A stretch of DNA of 25,433 nt, taken from JBMYXZ01 sp049608925. GTDB lineage: Bacteria; Pseudomonadota; Alphaproteobacteria; JAGOMX01. The stretch spans positions 1 to 25,433 of the forward strand of contig JBMYXZ010000007.1 of the NCBI GenBank assembly GCA_049608925.1. The letters run 5' to 3'. The translations under genes were made by a program, and so were the position numbers. Numbering within the stretch: the first letter of the stretch is position 1; every line of letters begins with the position of its first letter. Shown here one piece after another: positions 16,301 to 23,430 of the stretch. The notes under the pieces were generated by a model. The model did not search any database. It saw nothing but the letters and a program-made list of their open reading frames with translations, and was not told the DNA's origin.

Positions 16301-16442
16301 TCCCTTATTGCAAGATGCCTTCTTTGTCAGTATGGCCATTACCATCATGGCAGGTCTGGCATTTGCGACCGTGTTGACCTTGATCGTAGTGCCTGTACTG
16401 TACACTATGTTCTTTAACATCAAGCAAGGAAAAGCCGCATGA
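13395..16442 (+). CDS. RND efflux permease (AcrB/HAE1-like)
   Basis: This 1015-residue inner-membrane pump starts at GTG with GGGAG in the end of the adaptor gene. The layout is standard: TM1 at ~12-30, a large periplasmic porter/docking loop, TM2-6 at ~335-480, a second periplasmic loop, and TM8-12 at the C-terminus. The proton-relay residues are D402 and K923, matching AcrB D407 and K940. The second TM4 acid (AcrB D408) is replaced by Asn, N403, in a G-M-L-V-D-N motif. It would use the proton-motive force to expel drugs, lipids or other amphiphiles with the upstream adaptor. Substrate is not predictable. Its TGA stop overlaps the ATG of the channel gene (ATGA). Confidence 0.93.
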   Translation: MDIAKFSIKNPLLTWLVILILVLGGIVSFNNLSRLEDPEFTIKEALVYTNYPGASAIEVEQEVTDRLETAIQELGQLDEIKSKSVPGRSEITVSIKDQYGKDTLPQIWDELRRKVGDAQGKLPPGAGPSSVIDDFGDVYGIYYALTGDGFSDRELYEFGKFLRKELLLVDDVAKIVLGGVQQEYVYIEISNTKLAQLGIPPQAFYDALASQNLVAPAGSVRVADEQIRINPSGTFTSIEAIGNLVIKHPLSDKLIYLKDVATVKRGTQEIPSSIVRFNGKPSITMGISGTSGSNIVDVGARLDQRIAELQHDIPAGFEIHSIYHQPTYVDESVRNFLVNLLEAVAIVIVVLMLFMGLRSGLIIGSGLLITIMGTFIFMDMMDISLQRISLGALIIALGMLVDNPIVVADGILVKTRQGLDSLKAASTIVSQNFWPLLGATVVGITAFAPIGLSDDSTGEYCGSLFYVILISLLLSWYLAVAITPYFCDRYLPKIKKSAADKDEYDTPFYRMYSGWLTSAISNSKVTMSAMVVMLACSIYGFSFVKQSFFPDGTTPMFYVDYWAPQGSDIRATRDAMKKVEDYVMQLPETTKVTSVVGQGAARFMLTYAPEQPNPSYGQFLVEVKSYQDIAKTSEAIDTYIRDNFAAAEPKIKYVMLGPSNDAKIEARFMGSDPTVLRELSDKAQGIMLNIGNAINVRDDWRQKVKTINPIFSEARAQRSGVTRREMIDALLFTFSGKKIGVYRENDELLPIVIRSPDNERLDAASIEAAQVWSPFAGRTVPLQQVVDRFDVSFEDQLVRRRDRKRTITASCDPANGTAAALFKTLRPQVEAIELPAGYELEWGGEYESSTNAQAALATQLPMGLLIMVLTVVIMFNALRQPLIIWLTVPLAVIGVTFGLLATNQPFGFMALLGMLSLSGMLIKNAIVLIDQIDLEIKSGKDPYQSVVDSAISRVRPVSLAAITTILGMIPLLQDAFFVSMAITIMAGLAFATVLTLIVVPVLYTMFFNIKQGKAA

Positions 16443-17110
16443 ATGTAAGGTCACTGTGGCAATCATTTGGATATTTTGGTGTTTTAATTTCATACATCAT
16501 CATCTTTACCATGCTGCCTATAATCGAGGCATATGACATTGGCAATCACGCCGTCAATATACTATTCACCGCGGTGTTATTGTTTTCCTTGTATGCAGTA
16601 TCCAATCACATTTACAACCTTGTTATTGGAATCGTTTTACTGTCGCCCTTCATGTTTTTAAGCTGGAGCGGCCTCTATGACCACTCCAACACGGCGCAAT
16701 TGATTAAACTTGCTTCACAAGCCTGCTTTATGGGCTATACCATCGTCTTCTTCATGCGTCATATATTGCACGCAAAAAAGGTAAACACGGATATTATCAT
16801 TGGCTCGATTTGTGTGTATTTGTTTCTGGGAACAATCTGGGGCATCTTATTCACCATGGCGGAATATTTCGCGCCAGGATCGTTTGCCGGACTGCCTGAT
16901 ATCACCTTGCAAGACCAAGCAGACATAATCGGACAACGGTTTTTGGATATGTTGTACTATAGCTATATTACCCTAACAACTCTGGGGTATGGCAATATTT
17001 ACCCCGTATCGGGCTTGGCAAATTCTCTATCTTCAGCAGCAGCAATCATGGGTCAGATGTATTTGACCGTCCTGATCGCGATGTTGATCGGAAAATATCG
17101 CGCAAACTAG
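16439..17110 (+). CDS. K+ channel-like membrane protein (ion_trans_2 pore)
   Basis: The 223-residue protein has several hydrophobic segments (about 10-28, 40-78, 88-106 and 118-142), a re-entrant pore loop and a final helix (~195-217). The selectivity filter is T181-L-G-Y-G-N186 within YITLTTLGYGNIYP, the signature of K+-selective pores (T-x-G-Y-G). No RCK/TrkA-N regulatory domain or charged voltage-sensor S4 is visible, and the protein ends soon after the inner helix. The ATG overlaps the TGA of the RND permease, so translation is coupled to the pump operon. The stop overlaps that of the convergent nhaA at a CTAG palindrome. Proton-motive force or osmotic balance in support of efflux is an inference from position only. 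Confidence 0.85.
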   Translation: MNVRSLWQSFGYFGVLISYIIIFTMLPIIEAYDIGNHAVNILFTAVLLFSLYAVSNHIYNLVIGIVLLSPFMFLSWSGLYDHSNTAQLIKLASQACFMGYTIVFFMRHILHAKKVNTDIIIGSICVYLFLGTIWGILFTMAEYFAPGSFAGLPDITLQDQADIIGQRFLDMLYYSYITLTTLGYGNIYPVSGLANSLSSAAAIMGQMYLTVLIAMLIGKYRAN

Positions 17111-18276
17111 GCCTTGTGTTTCGAGCAAGCCCTTAGCATCAAGTATCCAACCAGACCTGACAAGAAAGACCCCGACAACACACCTAAACGCACGGCTCTT
17201 TGGGTTTCCACATCATTAAAGGCCAACGTCCCGATAAATAAGCTCATGGTAAAACCAATACCGCATACTAAAGCCATGCCATAATATTGTTTCCAAGAAA
17301 TATCTTCGGGAACGACACAAATGCCCAGCTTTTTGCCAATGACAGTAAAGCCAACAATGCCGATTTGTTTGCCTAAAAATAATCCCAATAGAATGCCTAA
17401 GGTAATAGGTTGTAAAAACATGTCCAACGTTAAACCACTGAACGAAACACCCGCATTGGCAAAAGCAAATATTGGTAGCACGCCGTATGCAACCCAAGGA
17501 TGCAAATCATGTTCCAGCTGTTTTAAGGGGGACTTTTTGCGCGGATTATCGGCTGATATTGGTATAAACATCGCCAGCACAACACCTGCAAGCGTTGCGT
17601 GAACACCCGATTTTAAGATACACGCCCAAAAGAAGAAGCCGGTCACTATATAAGGAGCCTTTCGATACACTCCCTTCTTATTCAGTATAAACAAAATCAC
17701 CAAAGCGATGGTGCTGATTACCAACGAGAATATCGACAGTTTAGCCGTATAGAACAACGCAATAATTAATATCGCTGCCAAATCATCCAAAATTGCAATC
17801 GCCACCAAGCACACCTTGAGGCTTTCTGGCACGCGCTTGCCCAGCAGCATGACAATACACAAAGCAAAAGCAATGTCAGTTGCCGCCGGTATCGCCCACC
17901 CTCTTAGATTTTCTGGCGAGTCATAGTTTATGTAGGCATAAATCAAAGCAGGGACAATAAGTCCGCCCAGCGCCGCAAAAGCCGGCAGCAATACTTTTTC
18001 CCTAGAGGACAACTGTCCTTCTATAACTTCTCGCTTAATCTCCAAGCCTATCAAGAAAAAGAACAACGCCATCAAGCCATCGTTAATCCACAGCAATAAA
18101 GGCTTATCGATGCTGAATTCACTGATCTTAACGACAACAGGTATCGTCAAAAATGACTCGTAAAGCCATTGTAATGATGAATTTTCGAAAATCAGCGCCA
18201 GCACAGCGGCAAATGCCAACAGAATACCTGCAGAAGCTTCCAGCTTTAAGAATTCCCTGATCGCGTTAATGGGCAT
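17107..18276 (-). CDS. nhaA: Na+/H+ antiporter NhaA
   Basis: The 389-residue inner-membrane antiporter is close to the usual ~388 of E. coli NhaA. It is full length, with about 12 hydrophobic helices. The ion-binding residues are present: D134 in A-T-D-I-A-F-A-L and D164-D165 in A-I-L-D-D-L-A-A-I, matching E. coli D133, D163 and D164. The N-terminal F-L-K-L-E-A-S-A-G-I-L-L and L-F-F-F-L-I-G-L-E-I-K-R-E motifs are classic. It exchanges cytoplasmic Na+ (or Li+) for 2 H+, for salt and alkaline pH tolerance. An AAGAGG ribosome binding site precedes the ATG. The gene lies 38 nt after the substrate-binding protein gene on the same strand, so they are probably co-transcribed. Confidence 0.97.
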   Translation of the reverse strand: MPINAIREFLKLEASAGILLAFAAVLALIFENSSLQWLYESFLTIPVVVKISEFSIDKPLLLWINDGLMALFFFLIGLEIKREVIEGQLSSREKVLLPAFAALGGLIVPALIYAYINYDSPENLRGWAIPAATDIAFALCIVMLLGKRVPESLKVCLVAIAILDDLAAILIIALFYTAKLSIFSLVISTIALVILFILNKKGVYRKAPYIVTGFFFWACILKSGVHATLAGVVLAMFIPISADNPRKKSPLKQLEHDLHPWVAYGVLPIFAFANAGVSFSGLTLDMFLQPITLGILLGLFLGKQIGIVGFTVIGKKLGICVVPEDISWKQYYGMALVCGIGFTMSLFIGTLAFNDVETQRAVRLGVLSGSFLSGLVGYLMLRACSKHKA

Positions 18277-18314
18277 GTATGCCTCTTGTTAATTGTTAGC
18301 GATGGGTTAGTGTA

Positions 18315-19301
18315 TCAATTCTTAGTCACGAAAGCTACACTATCAGGTGCTTGGATCCCCATAATACCGGCTTCCTGGGTATTTAAATAGTACTTCAAGG
18401 ACTCTGGTTGCCTTACTGGGCCTATTTCTCCGGACTCAAGGACATCAGCAGCCATTTGACCTATTTCCTTGCCCATTTCGTATTGATCAAAGGCCAGCGC
18501 CGCAACAGCACCTTGCTTGAAAACAGTATTGCTGTCACTGGGGAACACCGGAACCTTGCTCGGCCGCGTAATCTTCAGCAGAGAATCAACAGCCGATATC
18601 ACTGTATTATCAATGGTTAAAAATACAGCATCTACTTGCCCAATCAGCAGGCTAGCAGCCGTTGAAACATCGCAGGTTTTGCTTGCAGGTGAAAACACCA
18701 CGGTCAGGTCGGTCTCTTCAGCAATCTTGCTGATTGCCTCGTTGACTTTTACTGAATTGATCTCGCCAGGATTATACACGACACCCAACGTCTTCAGCTC
18801 TGGCATCAGCTGATGCACCATGGCAATTTGCTTGGCAACGGGCTGCATATCCATCATGCCGGTGATATTCTTTCCAGGCTTTTCCAAGCTTTCAACCAAA
18901 CGAGCCGCCAATGGATCGGTAACTGCCGCAAAAACCATCGGGGTTTTAATAATACTTGCGAAAGACTGTGCCATTGGCGTGGCAATGGGAATAACCAGGT
19001 CTGGATCCAGCGATTTAAACTTATGGGCAATTACAGTTGCCGTTGCAATGCTGCCGTGCGCATCTGCCGAGACAATTTGACAGGTTTCTCCATCGACATA
19101 GGCACGTTCAGCAAGTGCATCCACAATCCCGCGCTCAATTTCGTTCAGCGATGGATGAGAAACAATCCTGCCAATAGCAATCACCGTTTTCTTGGTGGCA
19201 GCAGATGTTTGATTGAAGGTGGAAAAAAGCGCTACTATTGCGAAAGCAGCGACTGACAGAGCAATAAATTTACGACGATGGTTCAAAATTAAGTTCAACA
19301 T
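18315..19301 (-). CDS. ABC transporter substrate-binding protein (TrpX/PF04392 type)
   Basis: The 328-residue periplasmic protein has a basic N-terminus (NHRRK) and a hydrophobic signal stretch (~13-35, likely cleaved after S-A-A). The body matches the ABC_sub_bind family: I-G-R-I-V-S-H-P-S-L-N near the mature N-terminus, then P-D-L-V-I-P-I-A-T-P, P-M-V-F-A-A-V-T-D-P, G-K-N-I-T-G, L-G-V-V-Y-N-P-G-E, and P-V-F-P-S-D-S late in the chain. Members bind small ligands such as aromatic amino acids, or unknown compounds. The usual permease and ATPase genes are not adjacent; nhaA follows instead. An AAGGAAAG ribosome binding site and a good promoter (19333-19360) precede it. The ligand is unknown. Confidence 0.9.
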   Translation of the reverse strand: MLNLILNHRRKFIALSVAAFAIVALFSTFNQTSAATKKTVIAIGRIVSHPSLNEIERGIVDALAERAYVDGETCQIVSADAHGSIATATVIAHKFKSLDPDLVIPIATPMAQSFASIIKTPMVFAAVTDPLAARLVESLEKPGKNITGMMDMQPVAKQIAMVHQLMPELKTLGVVYNPGEINSVKVNEAISKIAEETDLTVVFSPASKTCDVSTAASLLIGQVDAVFLTIDNTVISAVDSLLKITRPSKVPVFPSDSNTVFKQGAVAALAFDQYEMGKEIGQMAADVLESGEIGPVRQPESLKYYLNTQEAGIMGIQAPDSVAFVTKN

Positions 19302-19332
19302 TGTATCTTTCCTTTAACTGGTTGGTTTGGGT

Positions 19333-19360
19333 TTTATAAGCACGAGAGGTGTTCTGCCAA
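19333..19360 (-). promoter_or_regulatory. Sigma70-like promoter for the substrate-binding protein-nhaA unit
   Basis: On the minus strand TTGGCA (19355-19360) and TATAAA (19333-19338) are 16 nt apart. The expected start is near 19326, leaving a ~25-nt leader with a purine-rich ribosome binding site before the ATG at 19301. Confidence 0.65.
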
Positions 19361-19553
19361 GAACGCCAATTGCGCCATCGCCAACCTTTTAGAAAAGATA
19401 TAGTGTGTTGATCGAATTTACTCATAACGGCGTATTATAGACCTACTACACTGGCCAAAGTCAAGAATTATTGATGATGCACCCACAATACAAGACTGCA
19501 ACGATCTAACAAAATACCTAGACAATTTGTCGGTAACGTCATATATCCATCAC

Positions 19554-20069
19554 ATGACTGATACCAATCGCATCCTAGTTGCAGTATTTACAAAGCCGCA
19601 TGGCGTGCATGGCCGCGTGCGCGTGAAGACTTTCACCGAGAATCCCGAGACAATTGGCACGTTTAAAACGCTGACTGATAAGACCGGCGAGAAGACGTAC
19701 ATCATTGAAGAAGCCAAAGTTCACAAAGATGACATCTGTATTGCAAAGGTTAAAGACGTTAAAAACCGCAATCATGCAGAAGACCTTAGAGGGGTCGAGC
19801 TGTACATAACGCGCGACCAACTTCCTGATTCAGATGATGATCAAATATACTACACGGATCTTATAGGACTGGAAGTTCGGACCGGCGACACAAGGGTCGG
19901 CACCGTTGAGCTAGTTGACAACTTTGGGGCGCAAGATCTTTTGCAAGTCACCCTGACCGATGGCAAGTCCGTCATTATCCCGTTTTCACAGGACGCTGTG
20001 CCCGAAGTCAATTTGGACGAAGGGTATATAGTTGTCGAGCCACACTATCTTGAGATGGCAACCCAATGA
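19554..20069 (+). CDS. rimM: Ribosome maturation factor RimM
   Basis: This is 171 residues from the ATG at 19554. An in-frame TTG at 19527 would add nine residues, but it has no ribosome binding site and the family starts just before the I-L-V-A-V-F strand. The N-terminal domain shows G-V-H-G-R-V-R-V-K-T-F-T-E-N-P. The C-terminal PRC-barrel begins near Y-Y-T-D-L-I-G-L-E-V and includes I-P-F-S-Q-D-A-V-P-E-V. RimM binds ribosomal protein S19 and assists 30S head assembly and 16S rRNA processing. Its TGA overlaps the ATG of trmD. The customary upstream rpsP is absent here; a divergent transporter unit takes its place. Confidence 0.95.
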   Translation: MTDTNRILVAVFTKPHGVHGRVRVKTFTENPETIGTFKTLTDKTGEKTYIIEEAKVHKDDICIAKVKDVKNRNHAEDLRGVELYITRDQLPDSDDDQIYYTDLIGLEVRTGDTRVGTVELVDNFGAQDLLQVTLTDGKSVIIPFSQDAVPEVNLDEGYIVVEPHYLEMATQ

Positions 20070-20788
20070 GTCGCTGGCACGCCCACATTCTGACAATCTT
20101 TCCAGAACTGTTCCCTGGCCCCCTGGGGTGTTCGATTTTGGGCCGCGGTTTGGAAGAAGATAAATGGCAGCTGACAGTGTCCAACATTCGTGACTTTGCC
20201 TTAGACAAGCACCAAAGCGTTGATGACATTGGATTTGGCGGCGGCCCAGGCATGGTTATGCGCCCAGATGTGCTGGATCGCGCCTTAAAACATGCCACCG
20301 AAGGTGGGCAAAAACCTGATCGCATCATTTATGTTTCTCCGCGCGGCAAAACCTTGACACAGAATGTCGTAAAAGGTTTGGCAAAAGCAGAAAAAGTTGT
20401 TATCTTGTGCGGAAGATTCGAGGGCATTGATCAGCGTGTGATTGATGCATGGGATATCGAAGAAATCAGCTTGGGAGACTTTGTTCTTGCAGGCGGTGAA
20501 GTCGCAGCCATGACAATGGTTGAAGCCTGCGTCAGGCTACTGCCTGGTGTTGTTGGTGACGCGGCCTCTCTGGAAGAAGAAAGCTTCAGCCAGGATTTGT
20601 TGGAATACCCTCAATATACGCGCCCTCGAGATTGGAATGGACATCAGGTGCCAGAAGTGTTACTTTCTGGTCACCATGAGAAAATTCGTGCGTGGCGCCA
20701 GTCTCAATCCGAAGCGCTGACGCAAGAAAGACGCCCCGATTTATGGGACCGATATTGTAAGGGCACCTCTAAGGACGAAGAAGACTGA
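20066..20788 (+). CDS. trmD: tRNA (guanine-N1)-methyltransferase TrmD
   Basis: The 240-residue SPOUT-class methyltransferase makes m1G37 in tRNAs with G36, which prevents +1 frameshifting, using S-adenosylmethionine. Visible motifs are F-G-G-G-P-G-M-V-M-R-P-D-V, Y-V-S-P-R-G-K-T-L, the knot segment L-C-G-R-F-E-G-I-D-Q-R-V-I, S-L-G-D-F-V-L-A-G-G-E-V-A, and the flexible region ending L-E-Y-P-Q-Y-T-R-P. Length is typical. Translation is coupled to rimM by an ATGA overlap. rplS follows after a 37-nt gap. Confidence 0.97.
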   Translation: MSRWHAHILTIFPELFPGPLGCSILGRGLEEDKWQLTVSNIRDFALDKHQSVDDIGFGGGPGMVMRPDVLDRALKHATEGGQKPDRIIYVSPRGKTLTQNVVKGLAKAEKVVILCGRFEGIDQRVIDAWDIEEISLGDFVLAGGEVAAMTMVEACVRLLPGVVGDAASLEEESFSQDLLEYPQYTRPRDWNGHQVPEVLLSGHHEKIRAWRQSQSEALTQERRPDLWDRYCKGTSKDEED

Positions 20789-20810
20789 TCCTTACGTGCC
20801 GATTTAATTA

Positions 20811-20816
20811 GAGGAA
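20811..20816 (+). promoter_or_regulatory. Ribosome binding site that fixes the rplS start
   Basis: GAGGAA lies 9 nt before the ATG at 20826. The in-frame GTG at 20817 abuts it directly and so cannot be the start. Confidence 0.8.
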
Positions 20817-20825
20817 GTGACTAAG

Positions 20826-21299
20826 ATGAATATCTTGCAGCAGATTGAAAATGAGCAAGTTGAAAAGTTGAATGGCCAGAACCCTGTGCCAGAGTTTCGC
20901 CCAGGCGACAGTCTGAAAGTATGGGTGAAGGTTGTTGAAGGTAACCGTGAACGCCAACAGGCATTCGAAGGCGTATGTATTGCTCGCAAGCGCGCTGGTA
21001 TTAACTCTTCTTTTACAGTCCGTAAGATATCTTATGGTGAAGGTGTTGAGCGTGTATTCCCATTGTATTCACCAAAGATTAAAATCGAGGTGATCCGCAA
21101 GGGTGCTGTACGTCGCTCTAAGTTGTACTATCTTCGTGATCGTCGCGGTAAAAGCGCGCGTATTGCCGAGCGTACAGACTACACCGCTGCTGCTAACGCA
21201 AAAGCCGCTGACAAGGCTGCTGCCGCTGAAGCAAAGGCTGCTGCCCCTAAGCCTGACGCAAAGGCTGAAGAAGCAGCACCTGCAGATAAGGCAGAATAA
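20826..21299 (+). CDS. rplS: 50S ribosomal protein L19 with Ala/Lys/Glu-rich tail
   Basis: This is 157 residues from the ATG at 20826. The core (~1-115) is canonical L19: P-E-F-R-P-G-D-S-L-K-V-W-V-K-V, R-Q-Q-A-F-E-G-V-C-I-A-R-K, G-V-E-R-V-F-P-L-Y-S-P, and R-R-S-K-L-Y-Y-L-R-D-R-R-G-K-S-A-R-I. L19 sits at the 30S-50S interface near bridge B8 (established knowledge). The last ~40 residues are a low-complexity Ala/Lys/Asp/Glu tail beyond the E. coli protein, likely disordered. It is the last gene of the rimM-trmD-rplS unit; a hairpin follows at 21316. Confidence 0.96.
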   Translation: MNILQQIENEQVEKLNGQNPVPEFRPGDSLKVWVKVVEGNRERQQAFEGVCIARKRAGINSSFTVRKISYGEGVERVFPLYSPKIKIEVIRKGAVRRSKLYYLRDRRGKSARIAERTDYTAAANAKAADKAAAAEAKAAAPKPDAKAEEAAPADKAE

Positions 21300-21315
21300 G
21301 AAATATAAACATGAA

Positions 21316-21344
21316 GGACCCTCTGATATATATCAGGGGGTCTT
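21316..21344 (+). terminator. Terminator-like hairpin after rplS
   Basis: A stem of about 12 bp, with one G-T pair (around 21317-21328 with 21331-21342) and a tiny TA-rich loop, lies just after the rplS stop. The T-run after it is short (CTTATACAC), so it may terminate poorly and let some transcription reach the pdh genes. Confidence 0.55.
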
Positions 21345-21368
21345 ATACACAACTAGGTTTTGGTGATT

Positions 21369-22403
21369 ATGGCAAAAGCTATGAAAAAACAACAGTCACA
21401 ACCGCACGAAATTACTCCCCCTGATCCTTCTAAGTTCAGTACTGAAGACCTTCAAGATCTATATTATCAAATGCTATTGATTCGCCGCTTTGAAGAAAAA
21501 GCTGGCCAAATGTATGGTATGGGTAAGATCGCTGGATTCTGTCACTTGTACAACGGTCAGGAAGCAGTGGTTGTGGGCATGCAGTCCGTTCTTAAAGAAG
21601 ACGATTCCGTTATTACAGCCTATCGTGATCATGGCCACATGTTGGCATGTGGTATGGACCCTAAAGGGGTGATGGCTGAACTGTTTGGTAAAGCCGACGG
21701 CTACTCTAAAGGTAAGGGTGGCTCCATGCATATGTTCTCTCGCGAGAAGAACTTCATGGGTGGTCACGGAATTGTTGGCGCGAACGTCCCATTGGGTGCT
21801 GGCATTGCTTTTGCTCATCAGTATCGCGACACGGATGCACTTTGCCTAGCCTATTACGGTGATGGATCAGCCAACCAAGGCCAGATCTATGAAACGTATA
21901 ATATGGCTGCTCTTTGGAAACTGCCTATCGTCTTCATTATCGAAAACAACAAATATGCGATGGGTACCTCTATCGAACGCCACGCAGCCAATCCGAACGA
22001 AATGTACAACCGTGCTAGCGTGTTTGGCATTCCAGGATTTGTCGTTGATGGTATGAATGTTCTGGAAGTTCAAGAAGCCGGCCATATGGCGACTGAGCAT
22101 GTGCGCTCGGGCAATGGTCCGATCCTTCTTGAGATGCGCACGTATCGCTATCGCGGTCATTCAATGTCAGATCCGGCGAAGTACCGCAGCAAAGACGAAG
22201 TAGACAGCGTCAAATCTGAGGCCGATCCGCTTGATTATATCAAGGATCTGCTGTCAAAGCGCGGCATTAAGGACGAGGACTTGAAATCTTTGAACAAGAA
22301 AGTAAAAGATATCGTTGCCGAATCCGTTGAATTCGCAGAATCCAGCCCTGAACCCGATCCATCCGAACTATACACGGATATTTTGATCGAAGATGAACAA
22401 TAG
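21369..22403 (+). CDS. pdhA: Pyruvate dehydrogenase E1 component, alpha subunit
   Basis: This is 344 residues from the ATG at 21369; an in-frame TTG at 21360 is a weaker alternative. The thiamine-diphosphate motif is clear: G-D-G-S-A-N-Q-G at ~164-171, ending with E-N-N at ~192-194. Other family marks are L-I-R-R-F-E-E-K, Y-R-D-H-G-H, the K-G-G-S-M-H phosphorylation-loop-like stretch, and R-Y-R-G-H-S-M-S-D-P. With E1-beta it decarboxylates pyruvate and acetylates the lipoyl group of E2, feeding acetyl-CoA to the TCA cycle. pdhB begins 12 nt downstream. Confidence 0.97.
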   Translation: MAKAMKKQQSQPHEITPPDPSKFSTEDLQDLYYQMLLIRRFEEKAGQMYGMGKIAGFCHLYNGQEAVVVGMQSVLKEDDSVITAYRDHGHMLACGMDPKGVMAELFGKADGYSKGKGGSMHMFSREKNFMGGHGIVGANVPLGAGIAFAHQYRDTDALCLAYYGDGSANQGQIYETYNMAALWKLPIVFIIENNKYAMGTSIERHAANPNEMYNRASVFGIPGFVVDGMNVLEVQEAGHMATEHVRSGNGPILLEMRTYRYRGHSMSDPAKYRSKDEVDSVKSEADPLDYIKDLLSKRGIKDEDLKSLNKKVKDIVAESVEFAESSPEPDPSELYTDILIEDEQ

Positions 22404-22415
22404 TTAGGTTGACCA

Positions 22416-23411
22416 ATGTCAGAAGCAGCACAAAAAATTACCCTTCGTGAAGCCCTAAGAGACGCCATGGCGGAAGAAATGCGCCAAGACAACGATGTCT
22501 TTGTCATGGGCGAAGAAGTCGCAGAATACCAAGGTGCTTACAAAGTTACCCAAGGTCTTCTCGATGAATTTGGCAGCAAGCGCGTCATCGATACGCCCAT
22601 TACCGAATATGGTTTTGCAGGTATTGGTGTGGGCGCCGCTTTTGCAGGCCTGAAGCCTATTGTTGAATTTATGACATTCAACTTTGCCATGCAGGCGATT
22701 GATCACATTATTAATTCCGCCGCCAAGACTTTGTATATGTCAGGTGGACAGATCCCCTGCCCGATCGTTTTCCGCGGCCCTAATGGTGCTGCGATGCGTG
22801 TTGGCGCACAGCATTCTCAGTGTTTCGCCAGCTGGTATGCCCACTGCCCTGGATTGAAGGTCATTGCACCATATGATGCAGCAGATGCAAAAGGCTTATT
22901 GAAAGCAGCAATTCGCGACCCCAATCCAGTGGTGTTTTTAGAAAACGAAATGCTCTACGGCGATTCCTTTGACATCTCTAGCCTGCCAGATGATGCTATT
23001 GAGATAGGAAAAGCACGTACTTTGCGAGAAGGCAAAGACGTCACGCTCGTCACGTTCTCGTTTATGGTTAAAGCAACCATGGAAGCAGCCGAGCAATTGG
23101 CTTCTGAAGGCATTGATGCAGAAGTCATCGACTTGCGCACTATCAGGCCAATTGATCGCGATGCAATCGTGGCATCTGTTCAAAAGACCAATCGCATCGT
23201 CACCATTGAAGAAGGTTGGCCGTTTGCAGGTATTGGCAGCGAGATTGCGTCAATCGTTATGGAAGAGGCGTTTGATTATCTTGATGCGCCTGTGACACGT
23301 GTTACTGGTGAAGACGTGCCAATGCCATATGCAGCGAACCTTGTGGACTTGACAATCCCACAAGTTGCGAACATTGTAAAATCAGTCAAAGAAGTTTGTT
23401 ACAAGAACTAA
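22416..23411 (+). CDS. pdhB: Pyruvate dehydrogenase E1 component, beta subunit
   Basis: The 331-residue transketolase-type subunit has M-G-E-E-V-A-E-Y-Q-G-A-Y-K-V-T, the D-T-P-I-T-E-Y-G-F-A-G-I-G-V-G motif with the Glu that activates the cofactor, and V-G-A-Q-H-S-Q mid-chain. The C-terminal domain includes E-V-I-D-L-R-T-I-R-P and T-G-E-D-V-P-M-P-Y-A. It pairs with PdhA as an alpha2beta2 heterotetramer. Many alphaproteobacterial E1-beta proteins have an N-terminal lipoyl domain. This one begins directly with the catalytic domain, like Rickettsiales proteins. pdhC follows after 19 nt. Confidence 0.97.
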   Translation: MSEAAQKITLREALRDAMAEEMRQDNDVFVMGEEVAEYQGAYKVTQGLLDEFGSKRVIDTPITEYGFAGIGVGAAFAGLKPIVEFMTFNFAMQAIDHIINSAAKTLYMSGGQIPCPIVFRGPNGAAMRVGAQHSQCFASWYAHCPGLKVIAPYDAADAKGLLKAAIRDPNPVVFLENEMLYGDSFDISSLPDDAIEIGKARTLREGKDVTLVTFSFMVKATMEAAEQLASEGIDAEVIDLRTIRPIDRDAIVASVQKTNRIVTIEEGWPFAGIGSEIASIVMEEAFDYLDAPVTRVTGEDVPMPYAANLVDLTIPQVANIVKSVKEVCYKN

Positions 23412-23430
23412 AAAAACAAGAGGTTCTCTT

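Noticed and set aside
12339..16442. Type I secretion system for the giant protein
   Set aside because: The HlyD-like protein is a lipoprotein RND adaptor paired with an RND permease; there is no ABC ATPase.
18813..19256. Plus-strand open frame opposite the substrate-binding protein gene
   Set aside because: It is an antisense shadow with no domain signal, while the minus-strand product is a clear family member.
19408..19438. Promoter for rimM (TTGATC ... TATTAT)
   Set aside because: The spacer is 19 nt and the -35 is weak. It is over 100 nt from the gene and no better candidate was seen.
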